Origin: Dendrobium chrysotoxum
Taxonomy: Eukaryota > Streptophyta > Magnoliopsida > Asparagales > Orchidaceae
NCBI GenBank assembly: GCA_019925795.1
Contig: CM034300.1
Span: 51,876,873-51,940,872 of the forward strand
Length of the DNA: 64,000 nucleotides
Direction of reading: 5' to 3'
The notes beneath the pieces are model-generated. The model was given only the letters and a program-made list of their open reading frames with translations. It was not told the DNA's origin and ran no database searches. This document shows, piece by piece, positions 12,311-24,981 of the stretch; within the stretch, counting starts at the first letter, position 1, and each line of letters begins with the position of its first letter. Position numbers and translations under genes: made by a program.

Positions 12311-14219
12311 TAAAGGATAACAAATGTAACTAATCATTACAAAAATAAATAATACAAATAAGATTAAAATGTTACTTTTTAAGCAATATAAGGGAATAAT
12401 AGAAGATAGGAGGCTTTGGAATGTATACATGAGTTTTTATGCATGATTGAAATGGACCAAGTACATAAGTTACAGGCACTCCAAATGACAACATTGTGGC
12501 ACAATAATGTTGTAGCACTCGAAGGTTGTGATGTTATGATGCTGCGGCACTTGAAGGACCCATATATAGCTTTACAAATTTATAGAGATTTAATCTCCTT
12601 GGTGCCTCCAAAAGTGGCGTCAGGGATTTGATAGCATTGCAGTGGTAGGTGTCTGCATGCTATGGTGCTCGAGCCCATTTCTAACTTATTTGACATAAAA
12701 ATTCATGCACAATGTCAACTAAAAATTTATTTTTACAAGTATTTAAAGCACAAAATATTACCATAAAATTCACTTAACACAAGCTTGGTCAACCTAGGTT
12801 GACTTGGTCAACTATGTTTAACCCAACCTTGACATTGGGCTCAATGTGTTCTAATAATCATTAAAAACTTCTTAGAAGTGATTATAGGTCATTCTATGGT
12901 CTCCAAGAATTGAATTGCATACAAAATTCACTTAAGTCAACTTTAAGTTTAATGAGGGTTTGGTCAACCATGGTCCACCAAGGGCTCATTTTGGTTTAGG
13001 TTTGTATAATTTAATGTTTAGAAGGTTTAGAAGGCTTTGGAATGTTAAAATGAGTTCATGTGCAGTATCGAAGAGTTTTTGTTAAATGGGTCCTTTTTGG
13101 TCAAAGTGACCAATCATGGTTAACCTTGCTCCATTAAGGATCCATTTAGGTTTTGTGATGATTAAGGATGATTTTAAGGTGCCTAGGGTTCAAACCTAGG
13201 ACTTGGATTGGAATTTTTAATATGCTTCATTCATATGAAAGTGTTTTAGGATTTAAGGGTGTATTTTGTCAAACTTAGTCAACCAAGGACCAAAAAGGGT
13301 TTAAATGAATGTAATGATGATTACGATCATATTTGCATAAGTTCCAAAGGTTTTGAAGGTGTTTATGCCAATATGCCATATTAAGTGGCTTGAATGGTAG
13401 ATATTTGAAGGTTTTTGAATCATTGTGAAAGATTTGAGTTTTGGGGTTTGGAAGGGCATGTAAGCTTCCAAAATGACTAGGAAGACTCTTAGGACATGTC
13501 TAATCAATATATGAATTATCAAACACCAATTCAGAGGTTTCACCTAGGTTTTTAATTCAATTGAAAATTCTTTTTAAAAAGGAATATTTTCAAAGACTTT
13601 AGGGTTTGAATTTGAACTCGATTTTGAACATTAGATTTGATTGAATGATTGAACTTTATTAAAGAATTTAAGATGATTAAGATATTTTGGATGATTTAAG
13701 GATTAAATTGAGCTTTATTGAAGGTGATTGAAAGGTTATTGAGTTGGAGTTTAATGGTTGAATTGAAGTGTTGATTGGAGATTTAATGATTGAACTATTG
13801 CAAATCATTTGAATGAATGAACATTTAAAATAATTGAGGGTCATTGATTCAACATGATTGAAAATCATTGAAGATGATTGATTGAAGATTTAAATGATTA
13901 AAAACTTTTCCTAAATAGAGTGATTGAATTGAATTTACTATACTTTATCGAATTCAAAGAATTGTACACCAAGATTAAAATTTATTTAAAATTGCATGTT
14001 GAGTTTTAAATGATTAACCTCAAACACAAATTAGGTTAATAAGCTTAGTCAAATTCTTGAGCTATATGTCCTAGTTCAAAATTTCAATCATCCTCATATT
14101 CCAGCAAAAATCTACTTCTAAATCTACACTCCCACCCAATAAAGTCCAACCCAACAAAAACAAAAATGACTCATCATCTAATGTTAAGAACATCATGTGC
14201 TTCAAATCTCTCAAGAAAG
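12311..14219. other. unidentified AT-rich sequence with scattered TTGAC/GTCAA motifs
   Basis: No convincing gene. The 12770-13290 part has repeated ggtcaac / gttgac words in a style like the LTR of G, so it may be a diverged Tat LTR in the other orientation, but I could not align it. 13600-13900 is low-complexity, rich in attga. The small open frames here (60-80 residues) show no protein features. Confidence 0.4.
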
Positions 14220-16059
14220 TGAAAGTTTTTAAAGGTTGTTTAACCTCAACGAACCAGCCTGAGGCTAACCAAGAGGTCCGCGCGGGGGAGGGGGGGGGGG
14301 GGGGGGGTGGGGGTGAATTAGTAATTTAAAAATTTCTTTAACAAAAAGAAAATCTTTTTATAACTTTTTTAATATCTAAAAATAGATAATTTTATCACTC
14401 AATGTGGAAGCAAATTAATTTCATAATAACAAAAAGATCAGATTTTTTAACCACACAGTTAATCACAAAAAAGTAAAGTGCAAAAAATAATAAGAACAAA
14501 CATGCAAGGATTTATAGTAGTTTGGTCAAACAATGATGTATGTCCACTCAACAGAGTCCTCCTCCAAGTATTGCACTAAAAATTTAGCAACTCTCCTTTA
14601 GCCCCCACAGCTAGGTGAAGTGCTTACAAAATCTCTTCCACCAACTAGGTGTGGCAGAGGACCTTACTCTTTTCACCCCTTAGTGAGGTAGAGAACCTGG
14701 AATCCTTTTTCACCCTTCTGATGAAGGTAGAGAACCTGAAATCCTTTTTCACCCTCCAGTAAAGGTAAAGAACCTCAAATCCTTCTTCTCCCTCCTAGAG
14801 ATGACAAAGAACTAAGAATCCTTTTTTTCCCTCCTAAAGATGGCAGAGAACCATAGCCTAGTACTATAGAATATCTTCCCGAAGCCTCTAAAGAATGAAG
14901 GTAGAGACTTGAAGAAGACAGGTAAGAACCTTGCTTGGAGTAACCTTGTGAATCCCTCACAACTCTCCCTCACAAAAAACTCTTCCACTCTTCTCTTCCA
15001 AAGCACTCCTAAACTCCTTCTCTATGCTCCCTCTCAATACACTTAGCAGCAAAAGAATATGAAATAAGATAATGTGAGAGTTTAAATATAGAGCCTCACA
15101 AAAATCCCAAAATTTTAAGATATCATATAAGGTCGTCTAGTCTGATCCTACAATTATCATGTACGATTAGTACAAAATAGCCCTTTTAGATAATACGAAC
15201 TGCATTGTCCTTTACGATCAATTCAAGAGTTTGTAATGATCGTCCAGTATAGTAGGCGATAAATTATCATCCCATGCAACGTTCGGTTCATATAGTATAA
15301 AATTGGGGGATCATCTTGTACAATTAGTTAAAAGACTATGGTATTTCATCTTATATAATAGGCGATGGTAAATTATCATCCCATGCATCGTTTAGTTCAT
15401 ACAGTATGATCATCACCAATCGTCATATAAGATTTGATCGAATAAATTGACCATAATTATTCCCCTAATTATAGTATCAATTTAGGCACGATTTTCATAT
15501 AATATACAATATGATACATACCGTACGGTATGATTAGAATAAAATTTGAATTTTAAAATATTGCCTAAATTATGATTGGCAGCTATTTTCATGATTATAA
15601 CTAATTATCCTATATAATAAGGATTGTCCAGTAAGATTAGTTTAATCAATCTCAATTAACAAAATTTCCCTAACTAATAATTTTTCTGATTAACTAATCA
15701 TCCAGTATGATGCAAATCATATAGTACAATTAGTTCAAAAAACTTATCTTCTTCCTAACTCACTAACTCAGCTTCTTGAGTGTGTGTGTGTGTAAGGTTA
15801 CTCAGCTTTAGGATCCACCAAAATACAAGATTGACTCAAAAAAGATAAAAAGTATATAAAGACTAAAAATTCAAACATTAATCCTAATCTACCTAATATT
15901 GAGCTGATCGAAGTTATAAGCAAATAGTGGACCTAAAATGTTAGTGAGAACGGAAAAATAAAAATGCAATAAACTTAATTATCAGGAGATAGCATAGTAA
16001 GAAATTCAATAATATTTATTATCATCAAAATCACAAGACTTGGGTCTAGATTTGCAACT
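14220..16059 (-). repeat. 3' LTR of Sirevirus C
   Basis: From tgaaag to gcaact, 1840 bp. The last base is T where B has A, so the usual TG...CA end is mutated. It carries an 18-G run (14290-14307), a repeated leader region (14640-14870), a TATA-like stretch (gtttaaatatag, 15080-15091, read on the minus strand), a degraded palindrome array (15120-15760) and a TG microsatellite (15781-15794). Two overlapping small frames (14775-15006) lie in the leader and are probably not genes. Confidence 0.85.
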
Positions 16060-16075
16060 ATCTCCCCCTTTTTGA
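16060..16075 (-). other. polypurine tract 1 of element C
   Basis: On the minus strand this reads AAAAAGGGGGAGATA directly before the 3' LTR. It is the expected plus-strand primer and matches the tract of B at 30533-30546. Confidence 0.8.
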
Positions 16076-16302
16076 TGATGATAAATATTATTGGTTTATG
16101 TTTCAAAAGTGTTTTGCTATTCCCAAAGATGCCCCTTACAAAGTAAATTCTTTCAAAAATAGGGGAGATGTTGGTTTTTTATTTTTTTATGTATTATTTT
16201 TTTTAAAATAAAAAATAACACATAATAACAAAATATAGAATATTAAGAGAGAAACATGGAATTAAACATTTCAGAGCAAAATACAATCTACCAATAACAT
16301 GC

Positions 16303-16316
16303 TACTCCCCCTTTTC
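16303..16316 (-). other. second, internal polypurine tract of element C
   Basis: ctcccccttttcac on the plus strand, that is GTGAAAAGGGGGAG on the minus strand, lies about 245 bp inside the LTR. B has the same motif at about 30696-30710. Several polypurine tracts are a recorded trait of Sireviruses; function here is inferred. Confidence 0.6.
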
Positions 16317-16439
16317 ACATCACAAAAAAAGTAGGAAACTACAACAAAAATAGGAAACTAAAAATAACAAAAAGGTACAGGAGTAAAGAACAATCACAAA
16401 ATAGAACAAACTAAAACAAGGAGGGATCTTGATCAAGTA

Positions 16440-17535
16440 GACATGGGGAAATGGTGCCAGAAGTACTAGTGGAGTGAGGCAAATTGATTTCTGATCCAAG
16501 CTAGGTCATGATCATATTGCTGCTGCTGCTGGGCTACATAGTGATCAAATTGAGCTAAATCATTTTTATGTTATTGGTGCTACTCTACTACGTAGGAGTC
16601 AAAGCGGACCTTCCACTGATCAAACTTCTGGACCAGTAGATCAAATTGGGACTGCTAGTAGATAAGGGCAGGTACTGGAATAGGTCCTCCCTCATCTGCC
16701 ACAGGCTCTATATCCATATAGTGAACATTGTGATGATGAGCACTATGAAGGATGTGGAAGGAGCTATTTGAATAGAAGACTAGGAGGCTATCATGTGATG
16801 CAGGAAATTAGAAATTATACTTAGATTCTAGGACCAAGGTAATGATATTTCCTAAGGCAAGATTAGGCTTTATCTTATGTCTAGGATCTCTAATGCAGGT
16901 TAGATTTTTAAGATATCAGATTATAATATTAGTTGCATTAAAATTAATGTGAGCCATAATGTAATAGGTAGTAAGAGAGAGAACTGGTGTAATGTTGATC
17001 CTATCACCAGCTTTAGGAATGATGGAGTTACGAAGAATGTGCTGGATAATTTGGGCATCTTGGACTATAGTGTTGACTTGGGCTTTGTGGTATCAAATAT
17101 TTGATTCCCTAAGAGTGGTGTTGGCAGTTGTCCAATCATAGTTAGGATTTGAGGCCATAATGTGAATTTTCTCACTAGTAGTAGAGAGGTGTAGAATTCA
17201 TGAAAGTCTTGATAGGTTATAGCTATGGGTCACCTATTGACATAAGATTGGAGGGCAGTAAAATCATTATTTATTCTTAGATTGACAAATAACTTAAAAA
17301 GAAATTCAGAGTTAAAGGGGTATGTAAGAGTGAGAATGAAGGTGAGAGTGGTGTGAACAAAGAGGTGCAGTACTTGGAAGTTTTAATTTTTCTATTTGAT
17401 GATTTTTGAGAAGGTGATGCCAGCAGTTTTATACCTCTGATAGGCCTCTTCAGCAACAGTCTCAGGAAATCTGGGATCTATAGGGCATCAGGAGGAACTA
17501 TTGACTAGTGCATGAGAGCATTTTCCTTCAGCCAT
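16440..17535 (-). pseudogene. extra reading frame downstream of pol in element C (resembles plant 'putative transposon protein' domains)
   Basis: Start codon at 17535-17533. With two or more frameshifts and about ten stops, the minus strand encodes roughly 360 residues. Recognisable stretches include DPRFPETVAEEAYQRY, a segment with FNSEFLFKLFVNLRINNDF, then IIQHILRNSIIPKAGDRINI with YYIMAHINFNATNIII, LTCIRDPRHKIKPNLALG, and a glutamine run (AQQQQQYDHDLAW) near 16510-16540. The middle looks like the domain found in many plant retroelement frames called putative plant transposon protein; that is from memory, not a search. It sits where other Sireviruses carry an env-like frame. B lacks the whole segment. 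I cannot assign a function. Confidence 0.55.
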
Positions 17536-17611
17536 TACAAGAAATATGATCTTAGAGGGAAGAAAAAAGATTAAGTTTGAATATTATGTGAAGAAAATCA
17601 TTAAAATTCCT

Positions 17612-17623
17612 CTATTTAAATAG
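17612..17623 (-). promoter_or_regulatory. TATA-like element in front of the extra frame of element C
   Basis: The palindrome CTATTTAAATAG lies about 80 bases upstream of the start codon of the extra frame and just downstream (in its direction) of a palindrome array (17639-17960). LTR D has nearly the same box (TATTTAAG) in the same order. A separate promoter is an inference. Confidence 0.4.
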
Positions 17624-17638
17624 ATTGGCTTTATCATA

Positions 17639-17960
17639 TAGTACGATCATGGGATCGTACTAGATGATGGAATGTAATAAATGTTTCCAATCCAATCCAG
17701 TCAAAGAGTCAGTCTCATTGTACAGTACGATCAGAATCATACTAGATAATTAGAGAGAAGCATCCATTCCGAGGAGACGTCCTAGATGATTCTTTGATTG
17801 ATTGGATCGTAAAGTATAAACATGTATTTGTATAGTATGATACGATATCAAATATCATACCGGCCAAATTCAGTTTGTCCAACATCTATGGCCAAATGTA
17901 TTGTACAGTAAGAAATAGATATTCGTACAGTACAATCACTGATGATTGATCAATATTGAC
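17639..17960. repeat. internal palindrome array of element C
   Basis: Contains a perfect dyad TAGTACGATC - atgg - GATCGTACTA (17639-17662), followed by weaker copies such as gtacagtacgatc (about 17720) and cgtacagtacaatc (about 17925). These are the same words as in the LTR palindrome arrays of A and E, but here they lie inside the element. Confidence 0.65.
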
Positions 17961-18230
17961 TATTGGATGTGCTGTGATAAGAGATTTATTTTTTTGTGAA
18001 GATTATACATTAAGATGTGAACAAAATTTTGAACGTGGTGCGTGATGATTAGGAATGCTCCAAAATGATAATATAAAATAAATTATGATAAACAATAGAA
18101 CCAAGACAAACAATCATAAATCAAAATAAAAAAACACATTTTTTTTAAGAATCGATCAATTTTAGCAAATGATAATTTTACCTCATGATTAGATTAAAAA
18201 ATTAGTAAGAAATGCATTGATAATGCCTAA

Positions 18231-19246
18231 ACCGAGAAATGTTAGAGATTTGAATTTTGTTAACCCTAGCTCAAGCTCCTTAGAGGTTAGAGTCTTTTTA
18301 AGCAAAAATTCTAATTCAAAAAATAAATTAGAGAGGAAATTTGATCTTTTCAAACTTCCCTTCATAAATATATATAAGAGAATATCATTGTAAAGTGATG
18401 AATCAGGAATCATGATTTTCAAATTTAAGTGTTGAAGATATCAATTGGCTTATGGATTCTTCTAAGATTTAAAGGTTTAAAAGAAAAGGAAGCTAACTCA
18501 TTATGGGCTCATTTTGTGCCTCTTTATCAGTTTTTGGTGCACCTTGTGCATCTTTTAATTCTTGATACACTTTATGCATCTTGTAATTATTTGGTAGACT
18601 TTGCGCATCTTTTCAGTTTTATGCTCATTTTATGCCTCTTATCATTTTTGCAAACGTGCTTCCTTTCTAAATCCTTATAGAAAAAGTCCTCTCAGTTGTG
18701 AGATTATCTTTCAAATATCAGATAAGAAAAACTTACTCTCTTATATAAGGAAGAGTAAACAACAAAGTAAAACCCGATCCATATGATATAGACAAACAAC
18801 TTAATTAAGAAATTTTGAAGGAGATTCATTGGCTTGCAATAATCTTCATATGAGATAGAGAACTGTAGGAAGATGAAGCAGATCTCTATTTCTTGGTCCA
18901 ATTTTTAATTTGAAATAGATTTTGATTTAAAAAGAAATTACACCACTAAAGGAGCTAGAGGAAGAGGGATAATCACCAATTTTTCTTCCTTTAACTGTTT
19001 TAGAGGAGTCAATCATTGCTTATATAATATTATAAAAATAAGGTAAGATTTTCATTTAAAGAAAAAATTCAACTACTGAAGTGAGTAGTGATTAGATTCT
19101 TAAATTTTAAAAGTTTTTTAAATTTTCTTAAAGAATGATATAAAAATAAACAAACACAAGCATAAAAGCAAAAACATAAAACACTAAAAATATAATAGAA
19201 AATAAAAACACAATATTCAGATTTTAGATTTTCAAAGCATCTAATT
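18231..19246 (-). other. 3' untranslated region of element C shared with B
   Basis: Aligns with B 30950-32051. It includes repeated words ggctcatttt-tgcctctt and several small hairpins such as tgcac-ctt-gtgca (18481-18660). The short open frames on both strands (60-83 residues) are not supported by conservation of a protein. Confidence 0.5.
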
Positions 19247-22200
19247 TCAAGCATGAATATTTATGACACCTAAATTGGTTCTTAAGGTAATGAAGGTTTT
19301 AAAAGCTAATGGTTTTATAAAGATATCTGCATGTTGATTTTTAGTGGCTATATGATGTAGCTCTATTTCTCCTTTGTGACTTGGTCCCTAATAAAATGGT
19401 GCCTTATGTCTATGTGTTTGGTCATAGAGTGTTGGATTAGATTCTTTGAAATACATATGGCACTAGTGTTATCACATAAGATTGGAATGGTGCCTACAGG
19501 TAGTCATAAATCTGGTAATTATTGCTTTAACAAAAGGACTTGTGCCACATAACTTCCTAAGGCTACTTATTCTGCTTCAATATTGGATAGGGCTATCGAG
19601 TTCTATTTTCTACTGGACCAGGAGACTAAAGATTATCCTATAAATTGGCTTGTTCCAGAAGTGCTTTTCATATCAACCCTATATCTGGCAAAGTTTGAAT
19701 CAACATCCTATGATTTCAAAGGATGCCTAGGATACCAGATTCCTAAGTTTTGTGTTTCTAAGAGATATCTAAGGATTCTCTGAACATTAGTCAAGTGAGA
19801 TTCTTTTAAATCAACATAAAATCTTGCACAAAGACGAATACTGAATATAATATCAGGTCTGCTAGCAGCTAAGTAAAGAAGTGATCCAATTATTCCTCTT
19901 TATTTCTTTTGATCAACAAATTTTCTATTTGAATCCTTATCTAACGGAACCTTAGAGCTCATGGAAGTGTTTATTCCCTTGGCCTTATCCATTTTATATT
20001 TCTTAAGGATGTCCTTAAAGTATTTTGATTAAGAAAAATTCCATCATCCTTCTGCCTTATACTAAATCCAAGAAAATAGTTCAGTTCTCCCATCATACTG
20101 ATCTCAAACTCCTTACTCATTGTTTTAGAAATTTCATCACATAGGTTTTTATCAAAGGATCTAAACAAAATATCATCAACATTAATTTGGATAATGAGTC
20201 TCCTATCATTTTGATGAATAGGATGGTGTCTACACTGCCCTTAACAAAGGCTCTATCGAGTAGGAATGTGCTTAGTCTTTCATACCATGCTCTAGGTGCC
20301 TATTTTAGTCTATATAATGCCTTCTTTAACTTGAATACATGATTTAGAAATTGTGAATTTTCAAATCCTGGGGGTTGTTCAACATACACATCTTCTTTTA
20401 TTACTCCATTAAGAAAGGCACTTTTAACATCCATTTGGTACAATTTGGATCCCTTAAAGTAGGCAAAGGTTAGTAGCACCCTTATGGCTTCTAGTTTAGT
20501 TATAGAGGCAAAAGGTCTCTTCAAAGTCAATCCCTTCTATCTGGTTGTACCCCCTAACCAATAGTCTTTCTTTATTTCTTACCACTACACCAGAGTCATT
20601 CATTTTATTTTTGAAAACCCATTTTGTTCCAATAACACTCTGGTCCTTAAGTCTTTTAACTAGCTCCCAAATATCATTTCTAACAAATTGATTCAATTCT
20701 TCTTGAATGGATAGGATCCAGATATCATCAGATAGTGCTTAATTTATATTTATGGGTTCAATCACTGAGATATAGGCAGAGTGGTTAACTTCTTTTCTAA
20801 GTCTATGCCTAGTTTTAACACCTTCAAATGGGTCTCCTAAGATCAGTTCTTTAGGATGACTAGAAGAATATCTCTATTCTTTAGGCAGTGAATTTGTAGG
20901 TTCTACCCTTTCTTCTAGATTTATAGATTCTACTCCTTGGGTGACTTCAACCACTTCTTCTTCTTCTAACCTAGACCCTCTGGAATTATTAGATTCATAA
21001 ATTAACATATGAGTGGTCTCCTCTACCACCAGTGTCCTTTTATTAAAAACTCTATAGGATTTTCTAACATCTGAGTATCCTAGGAAAACCCCTTCATCAG
21101 ATTTCGGGTCAAACTTTCTTAATAGAGATTTTCTATTATTTAAAATGAACATTTTACATCCAAAGACATGAAGATGAGAGAGGTTGGGTGTTCTACCCTT
21201 TAGGATTTCATAGGGTGTCTTGTTTTGCTTTGATCTAACAATAACTCTATTCAAAATGTAACAGGTTGTATTTACCACTTCTACCAAGAAATATTTAAGA
21301 AGTGAGTATTCAACTAACATGGCTCTAGCGACTTCTACCAAGGTTCTATTCTTTCTTTCAGCAACCCCGTTCTATTGAAAGGTTCTAGGAGCTGAAAGTT
21401 GTGATCTATCCCTTGCTCCTTACAATAAGATTCAAATTTTTTATTCTCAAACACTCCACCATGATCACTATGAATGATTAGAATTTTAGAACCTATGTAT
21501 CTATGAATCCAAATGGAGAATGTCCTAAACTCCTCGAATAATTCACTTTTATGAGATAAGAACCTAATCCAAGTAAACCTCGAGTAATCATCAATAATCA
21601 CATACCCAAAGACTTTCCCTCCTAGGCTTGGAGTACTAACAGGTCCAAAGAGATCTATGTGAAGGACTTCTAAGGGTTTGCTAGTGTTAATGTCTTTGAT
21701 TTAGTAGAAGGAGGATTTGTCTTATTTTCCTAGTTGACAAGCATCACACAAGTGGTCCTTAGTGAAATATATTTGGGTATGCCTCTTACTAAATCTTTTT
21801 GCGTGATTTTTCTAAGATTTTTTATGCTTGCGTGACATAGTTTCCTATGCCATAACCAGGATTCATCGGTAATAGTTTTTAGGCAAAGAGAAGTAAGAAA
21901 TTAAATACAATTTAGATCAAGCTTGTAAACATTATTAATTATTTTTACTTACAAAACAATATTTCCATTTAAGATAATCATGCAGTTGGTAGATAAAAAA
22001 TTTATGCTGAAGCCATTATCACACATTTGACTAATGCTGAGCAAATTATGTTTCAAGCCATCTACCAATAAGATATTTTTAATAATAAATTTTTTTGAGT
22101 TACCGATTATCTCCAAGTGTTTCCTGATCCAACCACTTTCCTAGTGGTGTTAGCTCCTAGTGTTTCCTTGCCTCCTACCCTAGCCTTCATTGTGATGAAT

Positions 22201-22283
22201 TACTTTACATCTCCAGTCATGTGCCTTAAACATCCACTATCTGGGTACCACATGCTCTCATGAGCGATTTCATGAGAGCAACC
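19247..22283 (-). pseudogene. copia pol remnant, element C
   Basis: Follows the pol of B over its whole length. The protease-like stretch is at about 22190-22270. The integrase core is at 21335-21601 (MIIDDYSRFTWIRFLSHKSE, IHSDHGGVFENKKFE). The integrase C-terminal region is at 20874-21341 (TPYEILKGRTPNLSHLHVFG). The start of RT is at 20496-20696 (GTKWVFKNKMNDSGVVV), then QMDVKSAFLNGVIKEDVYVE at 20300-20530. A later RT part is at 19971-20168 (MMGELNYFLGFSIRQKDDG). RNase H ends at 19247. The frame changes at least four times and there are many stops, so no enzyme can be made. A TAG (22284-22286) stands directly before the first pol codon, as in B. Confidence 0.85.
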
Positions 22284-22294
22284 CTACAAAGTCA

Positions 22295-24083
22295 TCAAGG
22301 ATTAGATTTGGTAACCCAAAAATGTTTTGGTTCCACCTTACAGATTGATGGATGAAATGCTTGCATGCTATGCTGTGATTTATAAAATTTTAGCCTCCAC
22401 ACTAAATGTGCTCTATGGTGAATAATGCAAGTATGGGATATATGTCCTAGCATGCCACAAGAAAAATACCTAACTCTTGGGATTTGATTCACTGGTCTAT
22501 GTGGGTTATGGTGCCTCTTCCTACGTTTAAATGATGCATGCTGTGGTGTTGGGTTATGAAATTCTACAAGTGTAGGAGAAGTTTTGTTTTATTTAAAAGC
22601 AGTTAATTTCACTTGCAAAAATTTGTTTGCACTTTCAAAAATTGAATTATCAATTTTTAATACATGCTCCCTATCATTAGCTTCATCTAAACATGCCTTT
22701 AATTCTTTAAATGAGTTTTTTAAATCAATATGAGATGCTTCCAAGGAATCATGTTCAGTATTTAAATCAAGATACTTCTTATTTAATGCATTAAATTCAT
22801 CAAGTAAGATCATATGATTGTTATCCAAAGTAAAGTGATCTTTCCTAAGGCTTTCATGCTCTTTTTGCAAATTTGAAAAATCAGAATTAAGGTTGGCATA
22901 CATTTTCTTAAGCTTTCTATATGTGTTATGAATTTTTTTAGAAACTTTAAATAATTCATTATAAGAAAACTCACATAACTTCTCTTGATCAGAATGATCA
23001 AGATGGTTATATGCTATTAAGCATAAGTTGGTTACCTCCTCTTCTACTTCTATCTCAAATGAGTTTGAAGCAGAGTCTACCCAGAAAACCTTCTGAGTTT
23101 GTTGCTTACTCTTTTTTAATTTAGCTTTTTCTTCACCCTTCTCCTTGATTAGGTGAGCTTTAAGATTTGAGCAATAAGTCCTCAGGTGCCCTGGCTTCCT
23201 GCATTCAAAATAGATGACATCAGAAGAAACCTTAGAATTTTTATTAGCCCTAACTTTGTACCATTTCTGATAATGCTTTTACTTTTTCTTTATAAAGCTT
23301 TTAAATTGCCTTGTCATCAGTGCTATGTCATCATCATCTTCTTTTATAGAGTTGTCACTCTTAGAATCATTAGCTTTTAAGGCTACAATTTTCTCCTTTC
23401 TTTTCTCACATGCATTAATCTACCTTTGACTCACTCCTTACTTATAGACAATGAGTAATCCAAGCAAGTTATCAATTGAATAAATATTTAGATCCTTAGA
23501 TTCAATAATAACAGTTATTTTAGCATCATAGGAACTAGGTAGACAATGCAAAATCTTGTTAACTTTTTCAAAATTTGTAAGTTCTCTACCTAAAGCATAT
23601 AGAGATATCATATATTGGGTGAACCTAGTATACATTTTAGAATTTAACTCGCTAGGTCTCATGAAAAATAGTTCAAAATCATGGAGCAGAATGTTTAACC
23701 TAGATTGTTTCACTTCATTAGTTCCTTTATAGGTTACACAGAGTTTATCAAAAATTTCTTTACCAGCAGTGCAAGTAGATATAGACATGTAATCTTCAAA
23801 TTTTAATGTATAGAAAAAGTAGTTTAAATATTTTGCATTTAATTAGGCTAAATCTCTATCCATAGTACTCCATTCAGAAAAAGGTATTTTAGTTTTAATA
23901 CTGTTTATAAAGAGAGAAGGTGTAGAATATCCTTTCTGAACTAACATCTATATATGATAGTCTATTGGTTGCAAGAAAGTTGACATGCGAATTTTCCAAA
24001 AAATCAGAAGGAATGTTATCAAATAATAGTGGCCGTGTGATTGAATATCCTTCCATAATATTACGATTTTCAAAGTTAGCCAT
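22295..24083 (-). pseudogene. Sirevirus gag remnant, element C
   Basis: Starts MANFENRNIMEGYSITRPLL at 24083, like B and A. The gag core (23438-23788) shows KVNKILHCLPSSYDAKITV. A coiled-coil stretch is at 22589-22903 (repeated SLRKDH, LNTEHDSLEASH, LKNSFKELKA). The second zinc knuckle is at about 22430-22480 (YFSCGMLGHISHTCI; its first cysteine is now tyrosine). It ends with tandem TGA codons at 22292-22297. At least one frameshift separates the N-terminus from the core. Early stops make it non-functional. Confidence 0.85.
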
Positions 24084-24127
24084 TGATCATTTTTCAAAAG
24101 TTTTCTAAAACATAGTTTTTGAATCCC

Positions 24128-24139
24128 GCTCTGATACCA
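24128..24139 (-). other. primer binding site of element C
   Basis: Minus-strand TGGTATCAGAGC, a perfect 12-base match to the 3' end complement of initiator tRNA-Met, two bases inside the LTR. Confidence 0.9.
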
Positions 24140-24141
24140 CT

Positions 24142-24680
24142 TGAAAGTTCATGATGATTATTAAACCTCAAAGAACCAACCCGAGGCTGACTAAGAGGTG
24201 GGGGAGGGGGGGGGGGAGGAGGGTTGAATTGGTAATTTAAAATTTTCTTTAACAAAAAGAAAATCTTTTTATAACTTTTTTAATATCTGAAAATAAATAA
24301 TTTTATCACTCGATGTGGAAGCGAATTACTTTCACAATAATAAAAAGATCAGAGTTTTCAACCACATAGCTAATCATAGAAAAATAAAGAGCAAAAAATA
24401 ATAAGAACAAACACACCAGGATTTATAGTGGTTCGGTCAAATAATGGCCTATGTCCACTCCTCGGAGTCTTCCTTTGAGTATTACACTAAACGTTTAGTT
24501 ACTCTCTTTTAGCCCCCATAGCTAGGTGGAGAAGCCCTTACAAAATCTATTCCACCAATCCTATGTGGTAGAGGACCTTACTCTTTTCACCCTCTTGATA
24601 TGGCAGAGAAACTGGAATCCTTTTTTACCCTCCTGGTGAAGACAGAGAACCTGAAATCCCTTTTCACCCTCCTGGGGAAG
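24142..24680 (-). repeat. truncated 5' LTR of element C
   Basis: Starts tgaaagttcatg and follows the 3' LTR of C (14220 onward) for about 540 bp, through the G-run and the first leader repeats. It stops near ctggggaag, where sequence of fragment F begins. Palindromes and TATA region are missing, so this copy has lost its promoter. Confidence 0.8.
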
Positions 24681-24981
24681 AGGTAAGTGCCTTTTAATAT
24701 TACAACCTAGGGTCTGTAGAAGGTAAAGTGGCCGAGTACCACTGATAATAATCCAAATTCTACTCCTAAGTCTCAATTGAATTTGAGAATGGGATTCTTC
24801 TTGATGTCCAGTTCTTTGTCCTTCTATGAACTTTTGGGATCCTACTGGTTCGGATATACAAATGAAAAAAAAGTCCCCCTCAAAAGGGGTACTTATTTTC
24901 CCTTTGGATATTTAAAATTATCCTAATTTAGTCTTTCAAATGGAGGAGAACTCTATTTTAATGGATGTTCTCTCCTATTTG
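24681..24981 (-). repeat. fragment F: reversed piece of a Tat LTR
   Basis: Reverse-complement similarity to G's LTR at about 43030-43350. Shared words are gtaaagtggccg-gtaccactga, attctactcctaag, ctttggatatttgaaatt and ctctccta-gatgttc. Similarity is clearly lower than between G's own LTRs, so F is from an older or different Tat copy. It is cut on the left near 24680 and on the right by LTR D. Confidence 0.75.

Larger units (their letters stand above)
14220..24680 (-). mobile_element. Sirevirus-type copia element C, decayed, with an extra 3' reading frame
   Basis: Minus-strand order: truncated 5' LTR (24142-24680), primer site (24128-24139), gag (24083-22295), pol (22283-19247), a 3' region with an extra broken frame (17535-16440), polypurine tracts, and 3' LTR (14220-16059). 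The interior is about 8.1 kb against 6.4 kb in B. The excess of about 1.7 kb lies between pol and the 3' LTR. The 5' LTR is cut after about 540 bp by unrelated sequence, so no target duplication can be tested. Confidence 0.85.

Noticed and set aside
12416..12631. 71-residue plus-strand frame
   Set aside because: No recognised motif, no neighbours or signals, and it lies in decayed repeat DNA.
18429..18786. Hydrophobic plus-strand frames near the 3' region of element C
   Set aside because: They are the complement of repeated hairpin DNA shared with B at 31116-31310; reading is opposite to the element and the residues differ.
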